From positions 2,170,001-2,234,000 of the forward strand of contig NZ_CP154858.1 of assembly GCF_041153465.1 (NCBI RefSeq): DNA of 64,000 bases, written 5' to 3'. Position numbers and translations under genes: made by a program. Each line of letters opens with the position of its first letter. Position 1 is the first letter of the stretch. Under the pieces are notes generated by a model, which was not told where the DNA came from, ran no database searches, and saw only the letters and a program-made list of their open reading frames with translations. Below are positions 43,218-52,790 of this stretch, piece by piece. Source of the DNA: Thermohahella caldifontis. Lineage in GTDB: Bacteria; Pseudomonadota; Gammaproteobacteria; Pseudomonadales; Oleiphilaceae.

Positions 43218-46200
43218 ATGGCAGATCAGACAGCGACGCCAGACACACAGGATGCGATGTATGTGGCTGGCATTGGCGCCTCTGCCGGGGGACTGGAAGC
43301 CCTGCGTCCGCTGGTTGCCGCACTGGAACCCACCGGTCGCGCCTGCTACATCGTTGCCCAGCACATGGCCCCCGATCACCGCAGCCTGCTGATTGATCTG
43401 CTGGCACGGGAAGCCAGGCTGCCGGTGGTGCAGGCCAGGAACAACGCCAGAATTCAGCCGGACATGATCTATGTCGCGCCGGCCGGCAAGGACATTCTGG
43501 TCAGCAAGAACGTTATCCGCATCCGCAAGCCCCGCAAGCCGCTGGGGGCCAAGCCATCCGTGGATCTGCTCCTGACCAGCCTGGCCGAAAGTCATGGCGC
43601 CCGGGCCATCGGGGTCGTCCTGTCCGGAACCGGCAGTGACGGAACCCTGGGCATCAAGGCCATCCGCGAAGCGGGGGGTATCACGCTCGCCCAGTCACTG
43701 GATACGGCCAAATATGTGTCCATGCCCCAGTCCGCCATGCGTGACGGTGCCGCAGACTGTGCACTGCCTCCCGAAGCCATTGCCAGGCGCATTCAGGAAC
43801 ACGCACTCAACACGAACAGTTCCACCATCCGGATTGAAGCCGGGAACGACGACATCAGCCTCCCCAAGCTGATTCGCCGGATCGCCCGTCATACCGGTAT
43901 CGACTTCTCGGCCTACAAGGAAGGTACGATTGAAAGGCAGCTTTCACGGCGTATCGCAGCCAAGGGACTGCCCTCCCTTGAGGCATACTGGGCATGGCTG
44001 GATGAACATCCCGATGAGCTGAGTGATCTGGCATCCAGCTTCCTGATCTGCGTGACCGCCTTTTTCAGGGATCCCAAGGCTTACGAAGCCATCAAGCCGG
44101 TTCTGCGCGCACACCTGCTGACCAAGCCGCCCGGCAGTGACATTCGCATCTGGGTGCCTGCCTGCGCCACGGGCGAAGAAGCCTACAGCCTCGCCATTCT
44201 GCTCGAGGAAATTCTGGGCGATCAGGTTCATCGACATGATATCCGTATTTTTGCCACGGATGTGCACGAAGAAGCACTCAAGACAGCACGACTCGGCCGC
44301 TATCCCGAACTGGCGGTCGAAGGGCTCAGCCATGAACTGATCGAAAAGTATTTTCAGCCTGACGAAGGCATGTATCGGGTCGGCGAGCGCCTGCGCAAAC
44401 GGGTGCTGTTCTCTCGCCACGATGTGATCCAGAATCCTCCTTTCCTGCGTCTGGATCTGATCAGCTGCCGCAACCTGCTGATCTATTTCCGGCCTGAATT
44501 GCAGGAAGCCGTGCTCGACACCTTTCACTATGCGCTGAACGGGCGCGGTATCCTGTGGCTGGGCTCCTCCGAAACCGTTCATGAAAACAGCCGCTTATGG
44601 GTGGAGGTGGATCGGGCACACCGTATTTATCAGAGACGCGAAGGGGCTCAGACACGCCCCCACAGCAGCTTCAGGCTGCCCGGACTGTTTCGCAATGCCA
44701 AGGCACGCGGAACACTGCCTGCCGAACCGCATCCTCTGGAAACACTCGGATCCGAACTGTTGATGAATGACTACGTGCCGCCCGCCATTCTCATGAGTCA
44801 GGATGGCGGAATTCTCAGGCTGTTCGGTGACTGCTCGCCCTTTGTCCGGCTGCCAAGGGGCAAGGCCGAACTGGATCTGTTCAACCTCATCATTCCGGAA
44901 TTTCGCGGCGATCTGCGTGCAGGGGTCCACATCGTGCTGCGACGCGACACCATCTACCGGGGCAGCCCCGTTCAGATCAGTACAGATCACGAAGATCGCC
45001 GCTTCCGGCTCGTGATCCGCCAGCCCGAAGCGCTCAAGATTCAGGCGGAAGACGTGGTCCTGGTGATATTCGAACCGGTCTCCGCGAGTACACCGCCGTC
45101 CAGGCCCGTCCACCCGGACGATCCGGCCGTGCGCGAACACATCCGGGAACTGGAGGAAGAGCTGGCCGTCACCCGTGACCGGATGCAGACCGTCATCGAA
45201 GAACTGGAGACTTCCAACGAGGAGCTCAAGGCGCTCAACGAGGAAACCCAGGCCACCGGCGAAGAGCTGCTGGCCAGCAATGCGGAGCTGGAAGCGGCCA
45301 ATGAGGAACTGCAGGCGGCGAACGAGGAGCTCAACACCCTCAACGAGGAGCTGCGGCATACCAATGAGGCCCTGACGGCAGCCAACGAAGACCTGCGCAA
45401 CATCCTGGATTCACTGCAAAAGGCTCTGGTGGTGCTGGATGCCAACCTGCTCGTGCGCAGGTTCAATGAAGAAGCGAAAGACTTCTTTGACTTGACCGAA
45501 CAGTCCAAGGGCATCAGCCTGCTGAACATCAGGACACGCTACAGTATGACCGGTCTTGCCGAAAAGCTGCATGCGGTCCTGGAAACCGGAACCCATGAGG
45601 AGGTTCAGTTCTCTGCGCCGGACCGGCACTACCGTGCAAGGCTGACGCCCTACATGCGTGATGACCAAACGGGCACAACCTGCATATCGGGCGTGCTCCT
45701 CTCCATCCAGGATATTACTGCCGAGTACGAGCAGCAGCAGCGCGATCGCCTTCATGCCTCGGTGTTCGAGCACGCGGCCGAGGGTATTCTCATCACCGAT
45801 GAGCATAACCGCATTCTGGCTGCCAACCCGGCCTTTCAGCTCATCAGCGGATATACGGAAGCCGAGTTGCTGGGCCGGACCCCGGCCATTTTCCGCTCAC
45901 CAAATCATGACCAGCATTTTTTCCGGGCGCTGTGGCAGGAACTTCTGAAGAACGGAAGCTGGTCCGGAGAGATGGAAAACCGCCGCAAGGACGGCACCCG
46001 TTACTGGGTCTACCTGAGCATCGCCATGCTTCGGGACGAGCATGGCAAGGCCTCTCGTTTCATCGCCGTGTTCAATGACATCACCGAATTCAAGCAGGCC
46101 AAGGATGTCATTGAGTATCAGGCCAACTACGACAGTCTCACCGGTCTGCCGAACCGCAACCTGGTGATTGATCGTCTGCGTGAAGCCCTCAAGCGTCTGA

Positions 46201-47453
46201 AACGCACCCAGACCGGCCTCTGTCTGATGTTTCTGGATCTGGACAATTTCAAGGACATCAATGATTCCCTGGGTCACGACACGGGTGACCGTTTGCTGCA
46301 AGTGGTGGCCGAGCGCATCCGCAAGACGTTGCGCGAGACGGACACCGTCGGCAGACTCGGAGGAGACGAGTTCCTCATCATTCTGCCGGATATCCGGTAT
46401 CCTGAAGATGCCGCCCAGACGGCCACCACACTGCTGGAGCGTCTCAGCGAACCGGTGCAGATCAACGACCTGCAGATCGCCACGGCTGCAAGCATCGGCC
46501 TCACCCTGGCCCCTGCGGACGGGCGTTCGGCAGAACAGTTGATGCGCAACGCGGACAGTGCTCTGTATGCCGCCAAGGATCAGGGGCGCAACCGGTACAG
46601 CTTCTTCACCCAGGATCAGCAGGAAGAAGCCATACAGCGCCAGTGGTTGCGCAGCGAGCTGGCCCACGCGCTGGACCGGGGCGAACTGCATGTGCACTAT
46701 CAGCCCATCGTCAGCCTGGCCAGCGGTGAAATTGTCGGTGCCGAAGCACTCATGCGCTGGAAACACCCGTCCCGGGGCAGCATTTCTCCGGCAACCTTCA
46801 TTCCCATTGCCGAGCACAGCGGGCTGATCAACAGCCTCTCCCTGTGGATGGCGCGAACCGCCGTGCGGGACATGGCCACCCTCAACGAAAAACTCAACCG
46901 GCACCTGTATGTCTCCGTCAACCTCTCCGTCAACGAACTGCTCATGGCTTCCCATGTGGACGACCTGATCCGGTGCCTGAATACCGCAGGCATGCTGGAT
47001 GCCGGATTGGTCAGCCTGGAGCTGACAGAGAATCTGGCCATGGAGAAGAACAGCGAGCAACGCCATAATCTGCTGCGCCTGAAGGAAGCCGGTTGCCGGA
47101 TTGCCCTGGACGACTTCGGCACCGGCTATTCCTCTCTGAGCTACCTGAAAAACCTGCCCATTGATGTGATCAAGGTGGACCGGAGCTTTACCCGCGACCT
47201 GATGGAAGATCCGGAGGATGCGTCCATGGTCAATGCCATCTGCGATCTGGCCCGCAGCTTCGGGATGCAGATCATTGTCGAGGGCGTGGAAACGGCAGAT
47301 CAGCTGACCTTCTTCCGGCACCGGACGGACTGCCTGATCCAAGGCTACTTCTTTGCCCGCCCCCTGCCCCTTGCGGAGTTTGAACGTTTCGTCACCAACG
47401 AGGCGGCCTGCATGGCGCGCCTGCTGCAGCACCTGCAGGCCACCAGTCTCTGA
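43218..47453 (+). CDS. CheB-CheR-PAS-GGDEF-EAL fusion protein
   Basis: This 1411-aa soluble protein has, in order, a CheB methylesterase domain (about 15-195: GIGASAGGLEAL, VAQHMAPDH, GTGSDGT) without a receiver and a CheR methyltransferase (about 215-480: VPACATGEEAYSLA, LISCRNLLIYF). A PAS-like part, a heptad-rich coiled coil (about 640-730, repeated NEEL/ANEEL units) and two PAS domains follow. A canonical GGDEF (RLGGDEF, near 1047) and a canonical EAL (GAEALMRW, near 1175, with DDFGTGYSSL) complete it. It could methylate or demethylate receptors and make or degrade cyclic-di-GMP. The ATG at 43218 has AGGAGA upstream; the longer frame begins in the insertion sequence. Confidence 0.93.
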   Translation: MADQTATPDTQDAMYVAGIGASAGGLEALRPLVAALEPTGRACYIVAQHMAPDHRSLLIDLLAREARLPVVQARNNARIQPDMIYVAPAGKDILVSKNVIRIRKPRKPLGAKPSVDLLLTSLAESHGARAIGVVLSGTGSDGTLGIKAIREAGGITLAQSLDTAKYVSMPQSAMRDGAADCALPPEAIARRIQEHALNTNSSTIRIEAGNDDISLPKLIRRIARHTGIDFSAYKEGTIERQLSRRIAAKGLPSLEAYWAWLDEHPDELSDLASSFLICVTAFFRDPKAYEAIKPVLRAHLLTKPPGSDIRIWVPACATGEEAYSLAILLEEILGDQVHRHDIRIFATDVHEEALKTARLGRYPELAVEGLSHELIEKYFQPDEGMYRVGERLRKRVLFSRHDVIQNPPFLRLDLISCRNLLIYFRPELQEAVLDTFHYALNGRGILWLGSSETVHENSRLWVEVDRAHRIYQRREGAQTRPHSSFRLPGLFRNAKARGTLPAEPHPLETLGSELLMNDYVPPAILMSQDGGILRLFGDCSPFVRLPRGKAELDLFNLIIPEFRGDLRAGVHIVLRRDTIYRGSPVQISTDHEDRRFRLVIRQPEALKIQAEDVVLVIFEPVSASTPPSRPVHPDDPAVREHIRELEEELAVTRDRMQTVIEELETSNEELKALNEETQATGEELLASNAELEAANEELQAANEELNTLNEELRHTNEALTAANEDLRNILDSLQKALVVLDANLLVRRFNEEAKDFFDLTEQSKGISLLNIRTRYSMTGLAEKLHAVLETGTHEEVQFSAPDRHYRARLTPYMRDDQTGTTCISGVLLSIQDITAEYEQQQRDRLHASVFEHAAEGILITDEHNRILAANPAFQLISGYTEAELLGRTPAIFRSPNHDQHFFRALWQELLKNGSWSGEMENRRKDGTRYWVYLSIAMLRDEHGKASRFIAVFNDITEFKQAKDVIEYQANYDSLTGLPNRNLVIDRLREALKRLKRTQTGLCLMFLDLDNFKDINDSLGHDTGDRLLQVVAERIRKTLRETDTVGRLGGDEFLIILPDIRYPEDAAQTATTLLERLSEPVQINDLQIATAASIGLTLAPADGRSAEQLMRNADSALYAAKDQGRNRYSFFTQDQQEEAIQRQWLRSELAHALDRGELHVHYQPIVSLASGEIVGAEALMRWKHPSRGSISPATFIPIAEHSGLINSLSLWMARTAVRDMATLNEKLNRHLYVSVNLSVNELLMASHVDDLIRCLNTAGMLDAGLVSLELTENLAMEKNSEQRHNLLRLKEAGCRIALDDFGTGYSSLSYLKNLPIDVIKVDRSFTRDLMEDPEDASMVNAICDLARSFGMQIIVEGVETADQLTFFRHRTDCLIQGYFFARPLPLAEFERFVTNEAACMARLLQHLQATSL

Positions 47454-47554
47454 GCGCGGGTTTGCCCCGGCAACGGGTTGATTTCCCCACAGCTCACCCC
47501 ATGTATGGAAGCAGAGGTCATCCGATTACGGATTGCCGGACAAGGAGGACAACC

Positions 47555-47893
47555 ATGAAAGATCGCATTCTCAACCGTGACGAGTACAAGCAATGGCTGG
47601 AACACGTTTCCGCAACCATTGAAAACGAACAGGCCGAAGTGGAAGTGGCGGGTCTCGGACTGGGCGACCAGATTGTTGCCGAATGGGTACCCGTCACCGG
47701 TCTCAGCTACGACCCGAAAGATGATGTAGTCACCGTCACGCTCAAGGACTACGAACACCTGATCCGCAACCCCAAACGTCTTGTGGCGACGGCGGAAGGC
47801 GCCGACCTGGTGTCCCTGCTGGTCGAGGACGGTGAGGGTACCGAGCATATTGTCCGCTTCCGGGAGCCGCTGGCATTGCCACCGGCAGCCTGA
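47555..47893 (+). CDS. DUF5335-like small protein
   Basis: This 112-aa acidic soluble protein begins KDRILNRDEYKQWLEHVS and has VTVTLKDYEHLIRNPKRL in the middle. It fits the DUF5335 family in length and in the DYEHLIRNP block. Function is unknown. It has a strong AAGGAGG ribosome site. The following sigma-like gene starts 27 bases later, also with AAGGAGG, so the pair should be co-expressed. The 101 bases between it and the fusion gene contain nothing I recognise. Confidence 0.75.
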   Translation: MKDRILNRDEYKQWLEHVSATIENEQAEVEVAGLGLGDQIVAEWVPVTGLSYDPKDDVVTVTLKDYEHLIRNPKRLVATAEGADLVSLLVEDGEGTEHIVRFREPLALPPAA

Positions 47894-47920
47894 GCCACTC
47901 ACTGATCAAGGAGGTGTACC

Positions 47921-48523
47921 ATGACCACCCGTAACTGGCACGACATCATCCGCGACGAAACCGGCTTCAGGGACTTCGTCAACACCCATCTGGACGTACT
48001 GCGCGAACGCATCCGTCACGAGCTGAACTGGCATGTGGGCAGCGGCAACCTGGAAGACGGGGAACTGAGCGTGGATGAGGTGCTGGATGAACTCTACATC
48101 CGGGCCTGGGCAGACCGCCGGCGCAAACCGGCAGACATGGCGCCGCTGGCCTGGCTCACGGGGCTGATGACGCGGGTGGTCTGGGATCTGGTACGCCAGC
48201 GTCAGGCCAGCCGCAACAGCGAATCCCTGGAGCAGGTCATTCCCGATGACTCATTCATTTATGATGACGAGGAGTCCTTCTGGGAATGGTACCAGCCGGA
48301 TGACGTGGAGAAGCTGGAAGACGAACTGGCCGCCGACCAGCCTTCGGTCGAAGATGTGGCCGCTGCCCTGGAGCAGAGGAGCCTGCCGGCACCGGCGCGC
48401 CTTGCCCTGGCCCTGCACGACCTGTATGCCCTGGCCCTGCGTGACGTGGCCGCCACCATGCGCCGGGAACTGCGCGAGACCTGGCAGCTGGTCCGCGAGG
48501 CCCGCCGGACACTGGGCATCTGA
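47921..48523 (+). CDS. Divergent sigma-70-like protein
   Basis: This 200-aa protein has an N-terminal half that looks like sigma region 2 (VDEVLDELYIRAW, PLAWLTGLMTRVVWDLVRQ). A very acidic middle (DDSFIYDDEESFWEW) follows. The C-terminal half resembles region 4 (LPAPARLALALHDLYALAL, then RRELRETWQLVREARRTL), though its DNA-recognition helix is not typical. It may be an ECF-like factor or a degenerate relative. It is preceded by the DUF5335 gene and I see no anti-sigma partner. Confidence 0.6.
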   Translation: MTTRNWHDIIRDETGFRDFVNTHLDVLRERIRHELNWHVGSGNLEDGELSVDEVLDELYIRAWADRRRKPADMAPLAWLTGLMTRVVWDLVRQRQASRNSESLEQVIPDDSFIYDDEESFWEWYQPDDVEKLEDELAADQPSVEDVAAALEQRSLPAPARLALALHDLYALALRDVAATMRRELRETWQLVREARRTLGI

Positions 48524-48538
48524 ACCTTTGCAACCTGC

Positions 48539-48566
48539 AAAAAAACCGCCGGACTTGCGCCGGCGG
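48539..48566 (-). terminator. Rho-independent terminator of zwf-pgl-eda
   Basis: A 7-bp GC stem (CCGCCGG/CCGGCGG, loop of 7) is followed on the minus strand by seven T's. It lies 36 bases past eda and also sits 15 bases after the convergent sigma-like gene. Confidence 0.9.
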
Positions 48567-48602
48567 AAAGTCGTTGCTAGTGCAATGAGGGAGGGTCGTA
48601 CA

Positions 48603-49262
48603 CTACTGACGAGAGGCCAGAGCCGCCCTCGCGGCGGCAAGGCTCTCAGCGGCAATAGTTCGTATACCGGCCCAGTCACCGTCCCTGACCTGCGGTGCGG
48701 GAGTCAGCCATGACCCGCCGACCGCAAAGACATTGGACTGAGCCAGAAATTCGCTCATGTTCTTCTGCCCGATACCCCCTGTCGGACAGAAACTCACATC
48801 CGGGAAGGGCCCGGCAAAGGATTTCAGTGCGGCCACGCCGCCTGCCACCACGGCAGGAAACAGCTTGAAACGACGGTAGCCCATTTCGTATCCCATCATC
48901 ATTTCCGAGATGGTTGCCACCCCGGGCAGGTAGGGCGCAGGACTGTGCTCGCCATACTCCAGCAGGGCCTGCGTCACCCCCGGTGAAATGACAAACTGTC
49001 CGCCGGCCTCTTCCACCTCACGGTACTGGCGCACGGTGGTCACGGTGCCGGCACCCACCACGGCTTCCGGAAGCGCTTCGCGCAGCCTGCGGATGGCCTC
49101 CAGGGCGCAGGGTGTCCGCAGGGTCACTTCCAGCACGCGGATTCCCGCATCCAGCAGGGCCCGGCCCAGCGGCACGGCATGCTCCGCCTGCTCCACCACA
49201 ATGACCGGCACCAGCGGCTGGCCGTCGAAATAGGTTTCCAGTTTGCCCTGAATGTCATTCAT
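48603..49262 (-). CDS. eda: Eda, KDPG aldolase
   Basis: This 219-aa enzyme has the Schiff-base Lys133 in RRFKLFPA and Glu45 in VLEVTLRT, the same numbering as E. coli Eda. Other blocks are VGAGTVTTVRQY and FCPTGGIGQKN. It splits KDPG into pyruvate and glyceraldehyde-3-phosphate. It is third in the leftward operon zwf-pgl-eda, 18 bases after pgl. Confidence 0.97.
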   Translation of the reverse strand: MNDIQGKLETYFDGQPLVPVIVVEQAEHAVPLGRALLDAGIRVLEVTLRTPCALEAIRRLREALPEAVVGAGTVTTVRQYREVEEAGGQFVISPGVTQALLEYGEHSPAPYLPGVATISEMMMGYEMGYRRFKLFPAVVAGGVAALKSFAGPFPDVSFCPTGGIGQKNMSEFLAQSNVFAVGGSWLTPAPQVRDGDWAGIRTIAAESLAAARAALASRQ

Positions 49263-49280
49263 CGCTTTGCATACTTCTCG

Positions 49281-49997
49281 TCAAGGACACCAAAACACGG
49301 TCAGCGGCTGCTTCAGAAACAACCTGACCGGCATCTCTGCCACGGCATCCGGATTGGCCAGTGCACGCTCCAGGGTGGCCAGTTTGTCTTCACCCGTGAT
49401 GTGCAGCACCCGGTGCCGGGCGGCCAGCAAGGCCGAAGCCGTCAGCGTGATCCGTTCATGTGGCGCATCCTGAGGCCGGGTGGCGGCGACCCGGGCCGGG
49501 CCGGACGGATCCAGGGCCTCGGCCAGTCCGGGCGACCCGGGAAAGAGCGAAGCCGTATGTCCGTCGTTTCCCATGCCCAGTACCACCACACTCAATGGCC
49601 AGGCCAGCGTCCTCACCCGCTGTTCCACCTCGTCCAGCGCTGCGGCCGGTGTGGCCCCCTCCGCTTTCAGGGGCACCCAGCGTGCCTGTTGCGCTTCGCC
49701 GGTCAGCAGGTGTGTCCGGACCAGCCGGGCGTTGCTGGCCTCGTGGTCCGCATCCACCCAGCGCTCATCCACCAGCGTCACATCGACACGGGACCAGGGC
49801 AGCGCCTGTCCGGCCAGCGCGCTGAAAAATGGCACCGGCGTGCTGCCGCCGCTGACCGCGAGACTGACCCGTGCCTGAGCCGCCAGCTGTTCGCGCAACT
49901 GGTCCGCCACGTGCACCGCAAGGTTCGCGGCCAGCGTGTCACGATCCGGCGCTGTCACCCAGCGGACCGAAGGCGGCAGCCCGTCAGGCGTCTTCAT
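49281..49997 (-). CDS. pgl: 6-phosphogluconolactonase
   Basis: This 238-aa enzyme of the NagB/DevB-like type has [24 protein letters not shown] (with the conserved ASNARLV) and [17 protein letters not shown], diagnostic of Pgl. It hydrolyses 6-phosphogluconolactone from Zwf. It overlaps zwf by 14 bases, so the two are translationally coupled. Confidence 0.96.
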   Translation of the reverse strand: MKTPDGLPPSVRWVTAPDRDTLAANLAVHVADQLREQLAAQARVSLAVSGGSTPVPFFSALAGQALPWSRVDVTLVDERWVDADHEASNARLVRTHLLTGEAQQARWVPLKAEGATPAAALDEVEQRVRTLAWPLSVVVLGMGNDGHTASLFPGSPGLAEALDPSGPARVAATRPQDAPHERITLTASALLAARHRVLHITGEDKLATLERALANPDAVAEMPVRLFLKQPLTVFWCP

Positions 49998-51471
49998 ACC
50001 AGCTCCTTCCGTCCCGGGCGATCATGGCGATGCTCGCTACCGGCCCCCAGGTTCCCGCGGCATACTTGCGCGGCTTGTCGCCGGCCTTCTCCCAACTGTC
50101 GATGAGCTGATCAATCCAGCGCCAGGCGTATTCCACTTCATCGCGGCGCACAAACAGATACTGATTGCCATTCATGACTTCCCAGAGCAGCCGCTCGTAG
50201 GCATCCGGCACACGCTCGGACTTGAACGCCTCGGAAAAACTCAGTTCCAGCGGGCCCTGACGCAGGCGCATGCCCTTGTCCAGCCCCTGGTCCTTGGTGG
50301 CCACCTGAAGGGAAATCCCCTCGTCGGGCTGCAGCCGGATGATGAGCCGGTTGCAGGCCATGTATTTCTGGTCCGGATCAAAGATGTAGTGCGGCGCCGG
50401 CTTGAAGTGGATGATGATCTCCGACAGCTTCTCCGGCATGCGCTTGCCCGTGCGCAGGTAGAACGGCACGCCGGCCCAGCGCCAGTTGGCAATTTCCACC
50501 TTCATGGCCACGAAGGTTTCGGTTTCGGAATCCGGGTTCGCCCCTTCCTCTTCCATGTAACCGGGTACCGGCTTGCCATCGATCATGCCGCGCGTGTACT
50601 GGCCACGAACCAGATGGGTTTCCATCTGATTGGGTTCGATGGGCCGCAGCGCCCGCAGCACCTTCACCTTCTCGTCACGGATGCTGTCCGCCGACAGGTC
50701 GGCCGGTGGGTCCATGGCAATGAGACACAGCAGTTGCAGCAAGTGGTTCTGCACCATGTCCCGCAGCTGGCCCGCCTTGTCGAAATAGCCCCAGCGGCCT
50801 TCAATGCCCACCTTCTCCGCCACGGTGATTTCCACGTGGGAGATGTAGCGCTGGTTCCACTGCGCCGCAAAGAGGTTGTTCGCAAACCGCAGGGCAATCA
50901 GGTTCTGAACCGTTTCCTTGCCCAGATAGTGGTCAATCCGGAAAATCTGGGTCTCGTCAAAATACCGGGCCAGTTCGTCGTTAATGGCCTTCGAGCTTTC
51001 CAGATCCTGGCCGATGGGCTTTTCCACCACCACGCGAGACTGCGCATCCACCACTCCGGCGCCGGACAGATTGGCGCTGATGGTGCCGTAAATCATGGGT
51101 GGCGTTGCCAGGTAAATGACACTCGGAACATCACGCTCCGCACGCCACTCGAGGATGGGCCGGTAGCCTTCGGGGTCCGCGAAGTCCACTTTCAGGTACT
51201 CGCAACGCGCCAGCAGGCGGTTCAGTACCGATTCGTCCAGCGACTTGCCGATGTGAATGGCAAACTGCTCCCGCAGATGGGCATGATGGGCGGGTGTATC
51301 CATGTCCTGACGCGCAAGCGCCAGCACCCGGGTACCGTCGTGAAGCAGGCCGGCCCGCTCGAGCTGATACAGTGCGGGAAAGAGCTTGCGCCGTGCCAGG
51401 TCACCGTTGGCACCAAACAGCAGCATGTCAATCTGAGGGAGAGCGTCCCGTGTCATGGTTCGTCTTTTCAT
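49984..51471 (-). CDS. zwf: Glucose-6-phosphate dehydrogenase
   Basis: This 495-aa enzyme has the coenzyme motif [15 protein letters not shown], the active-site [13 protein letters not shown], and the [11 protein letters not shown] block. It oxidises glucose-6-phosphate and starts the Entner-Doudoroff route. A second ATG three codons in (MTRDALPQ, 51462) is possible. It is divergent from hexR across 195 bases that carry HexR-like palindromes. Confidence 0.97.
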   Translation of the reverse strand: MKRRTMTRDALPQIDMLLFGANGDLARRKLFPALYQLERAGLLHDGTRVLALARQDMDTPAHHAHLREQFAIHIGKSLDESVLNRLLARCEYLKVDFADPEGYRPILEWRAERDVPSVIYLATPPMIYGTISANLSGAGVVDAQSRVVVEKPIGQDLESSKAINDELARYFDETQIFRIDHYLGKETVQNLIALRFANNLFAAQWNQRYISHVEITVAEKVGIEGRWGYFDKAGQLRDMVQNHLLQLLCLIAMDPPADLSADSIRDEKVKVLRALRPIEPNQMETHLVRGQYTRGMIDGKPVPGYMEEEGANPDSETETFVAMKVEIANWRWAGVPFYLRTGKRMPEKLSEIIIHFKPAPHYIFDPDQKYMACNRLIIRLQPDEGISLQVATKDQGLDKGMRLRQGPLELSFSEAFKSERVPDAYERLLWEVMNGNQYLFVRRDEVEYAWRWIDQLIDSWEKAGDKPRKYAAGTWGPVASIAMIARDGRSWYEDA

Positions 51472-51475
51472 GTCA

Positions 51476-51490
51476 TGTAGTAATTAAACC
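51476..51490. promoter_or_regulatory. HexR-like half operator upstream of zwf
   Basis: TGTAGTAATTAAACC shares TGTAGT-AATT with the better palindrome at 51631-51648 but its right arm is degenerate. It is immediately upstream of the zwf start. Confidence 0.35.
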
Positions 51491-51630
51491 AAATTTTTCC
51501 ACTTTCAGGCCGATTAATCAAGAGCAAATTCCATTTTTTGCGTAATTTTTACAGCAAAAAGCCTGCACTCACCGCCTTCGGCCCACCCAAACCCTTGAAA
51601 ACTGGCATTATGTGCCCATTTCCCGGATAA

Positions 51631-51648
51631 TGTAGTTAATTCACTACT
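51631..51648. promoter_or_regulatory. HexR-like operator upstream of hexR
   Basis: TGTAGTTAATTCACTACT contains perfect arms GTAGT/ACTAC with a 6-base AT-rich spacer, 18 bases before the hexR ATG. The position suggests autoregulation and shared control of zwf. Confidence 0.55.
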
Positions 51649-51666
51649 ATATGAGACGCGCTGTCA

Positions 51667-52536
51667 ATGAATGATCAGGGAAATCTGCTTCAAATCATCA
51701 AAGACAGGCTGGACAGCCTGAACAAGTCCGAACGCAAGGTGGCCGAGGTCATCCTCCGGGATCCCCAGTCCGCCACGCGCTACAGCATTGCCGCCCTGGC
51801 CAAGGCCGCGGAAGTCAGTGAACCCACGGTCAACCGCTTCTGCCGCAACTTTGCCACCCAGGGCTTTCCGGACTTCAAGATTCAGCTCGCTCAGTCCCTG
51901 GCCAGCGGCACACCCTATGTTTCCCAGGCTGTCGAGCCGGACGATACGGTCGAGGCCCTGGTGGACAAGATTTTCCAGAACACCATTGCAACGCTGGACA
52001 AGGCACGCCAGGCACTGGATCCCCAGGCCATCAGCAAGGCTGTGGATTACCTCATCCAGGCCAAGCAGATTGCCTTCTTCGGCATGGGCGCCTCCGCCGC
52101 CGTGGCCATGGATGCCCAGCACAAATTCTTCCGCTTCAACATCCCGGTCACCTGCTACGACGACTTCCTCATGCAGCGCATGGTAGCCGCCTCGTTCAAC
52201 ACCGGCGACGTGATCGTGGCCATCTCCTATACCGGCCGCACACGGGAAATGGTAGATGCCGTGCAGATCGCCCGGGACAACGGCGTGACCGTGATCGGCA
52301 TTACCGCGCCCGGCTCGCCTCTGGCGAAAATCTGTACCGTTTCCATTGATGTGCCCAAACTGGAAGACACGGATGTATACATGCCCATGACGTCACGCAT
52401 GGAGCATCTGGCGGTCATTGATGTGCTGGCCACCGGTGTGACACTCAAGCGGGGCGTGGACTTCCAGGCTCACCTGAAGAAGATCAAGGATGCGCTGGTT
52501 GCCACGCGCTTTCCAGCCAACGATACCCCCGAGTAA
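51667..52536 (+). CDS. hexR: HexR, RpiR-family regulator of glucose catabolism
   Basis: This 289-aa protein has an N-terminal RpiR helix-turn-helix ([20 protein letters not shown]) and a SIS sugar-phosphate-binding domain ([28 protein letters not shown]). HexR represses Entner-Doudoroff genes and is relieved by KDPG. Its location opposite zwf-pgl-eda, and the similar palindromes near edd-gap, fit that role. It is a single gene; the next 254 bases are the lamB leader. Confidence 0.94.
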   Translation: MNDQGNLLQIIKDRLDSLNKSERKVAEVILRDPQSATRYSIAALAKAAEVSEPTVNRFCRNFATQGFPDFKIQLAQSLASGTPYVSQAVEPDDTVEALVDKIFQNTIATLDKARQALDPQAISKAVDYLIQAKQIAFFGMGASAAVAMDAQHKFFRFNIPVTCYDDFLMQRMVAASFNTGDVIVAISYTGRTREMVDAVQIARDNGVTVIGITAPGSPLAKICTVSIDVPKLEDTDVYMPMTSRMEHLAVIDVLATGVTLKRGVDFQAHLKKIKDALVATRFPANDTPE

Positions 52537-52658
52537 TCTGTACCGGAGATTGACTGCGCTGACATCCGGTCAGCGCAGCGCCGGCCTACGCCGAGTCTAC
52601 GCCCTGCCTCCCCCGCCCTCCTCCCCCTCAAAAAGCCCACCTGTGGATGATGCCATTT

Positions 52659-52670
52659 CAATACGTATTG
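52659..52670. promoter_or_regulatory. Perfect 12-bp palindrome upstream of lamB
   Basis: CAATACGTATTG is fully self-complementary and lies 121 bases before the lamB ATG, next to TTGACG and TATGAT, which could be promoter elements. It may bind a LacI-type or MalT-independent regulator; the regulator is not identified. The rest of 52537-52790 shows nothing else clear. Confidence 0.35.
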
Positions 52671-52790
52671 ACGACTATGATGCTGAGCCATCCGGTATGC
52701 ACCTGACACTTACCGGATACGCAGACAGATCAACGCGGGTCCGGCAGACGGCCCGCCAAGTGGCAAGCAACCAACAGCAGGAAGAAAACG

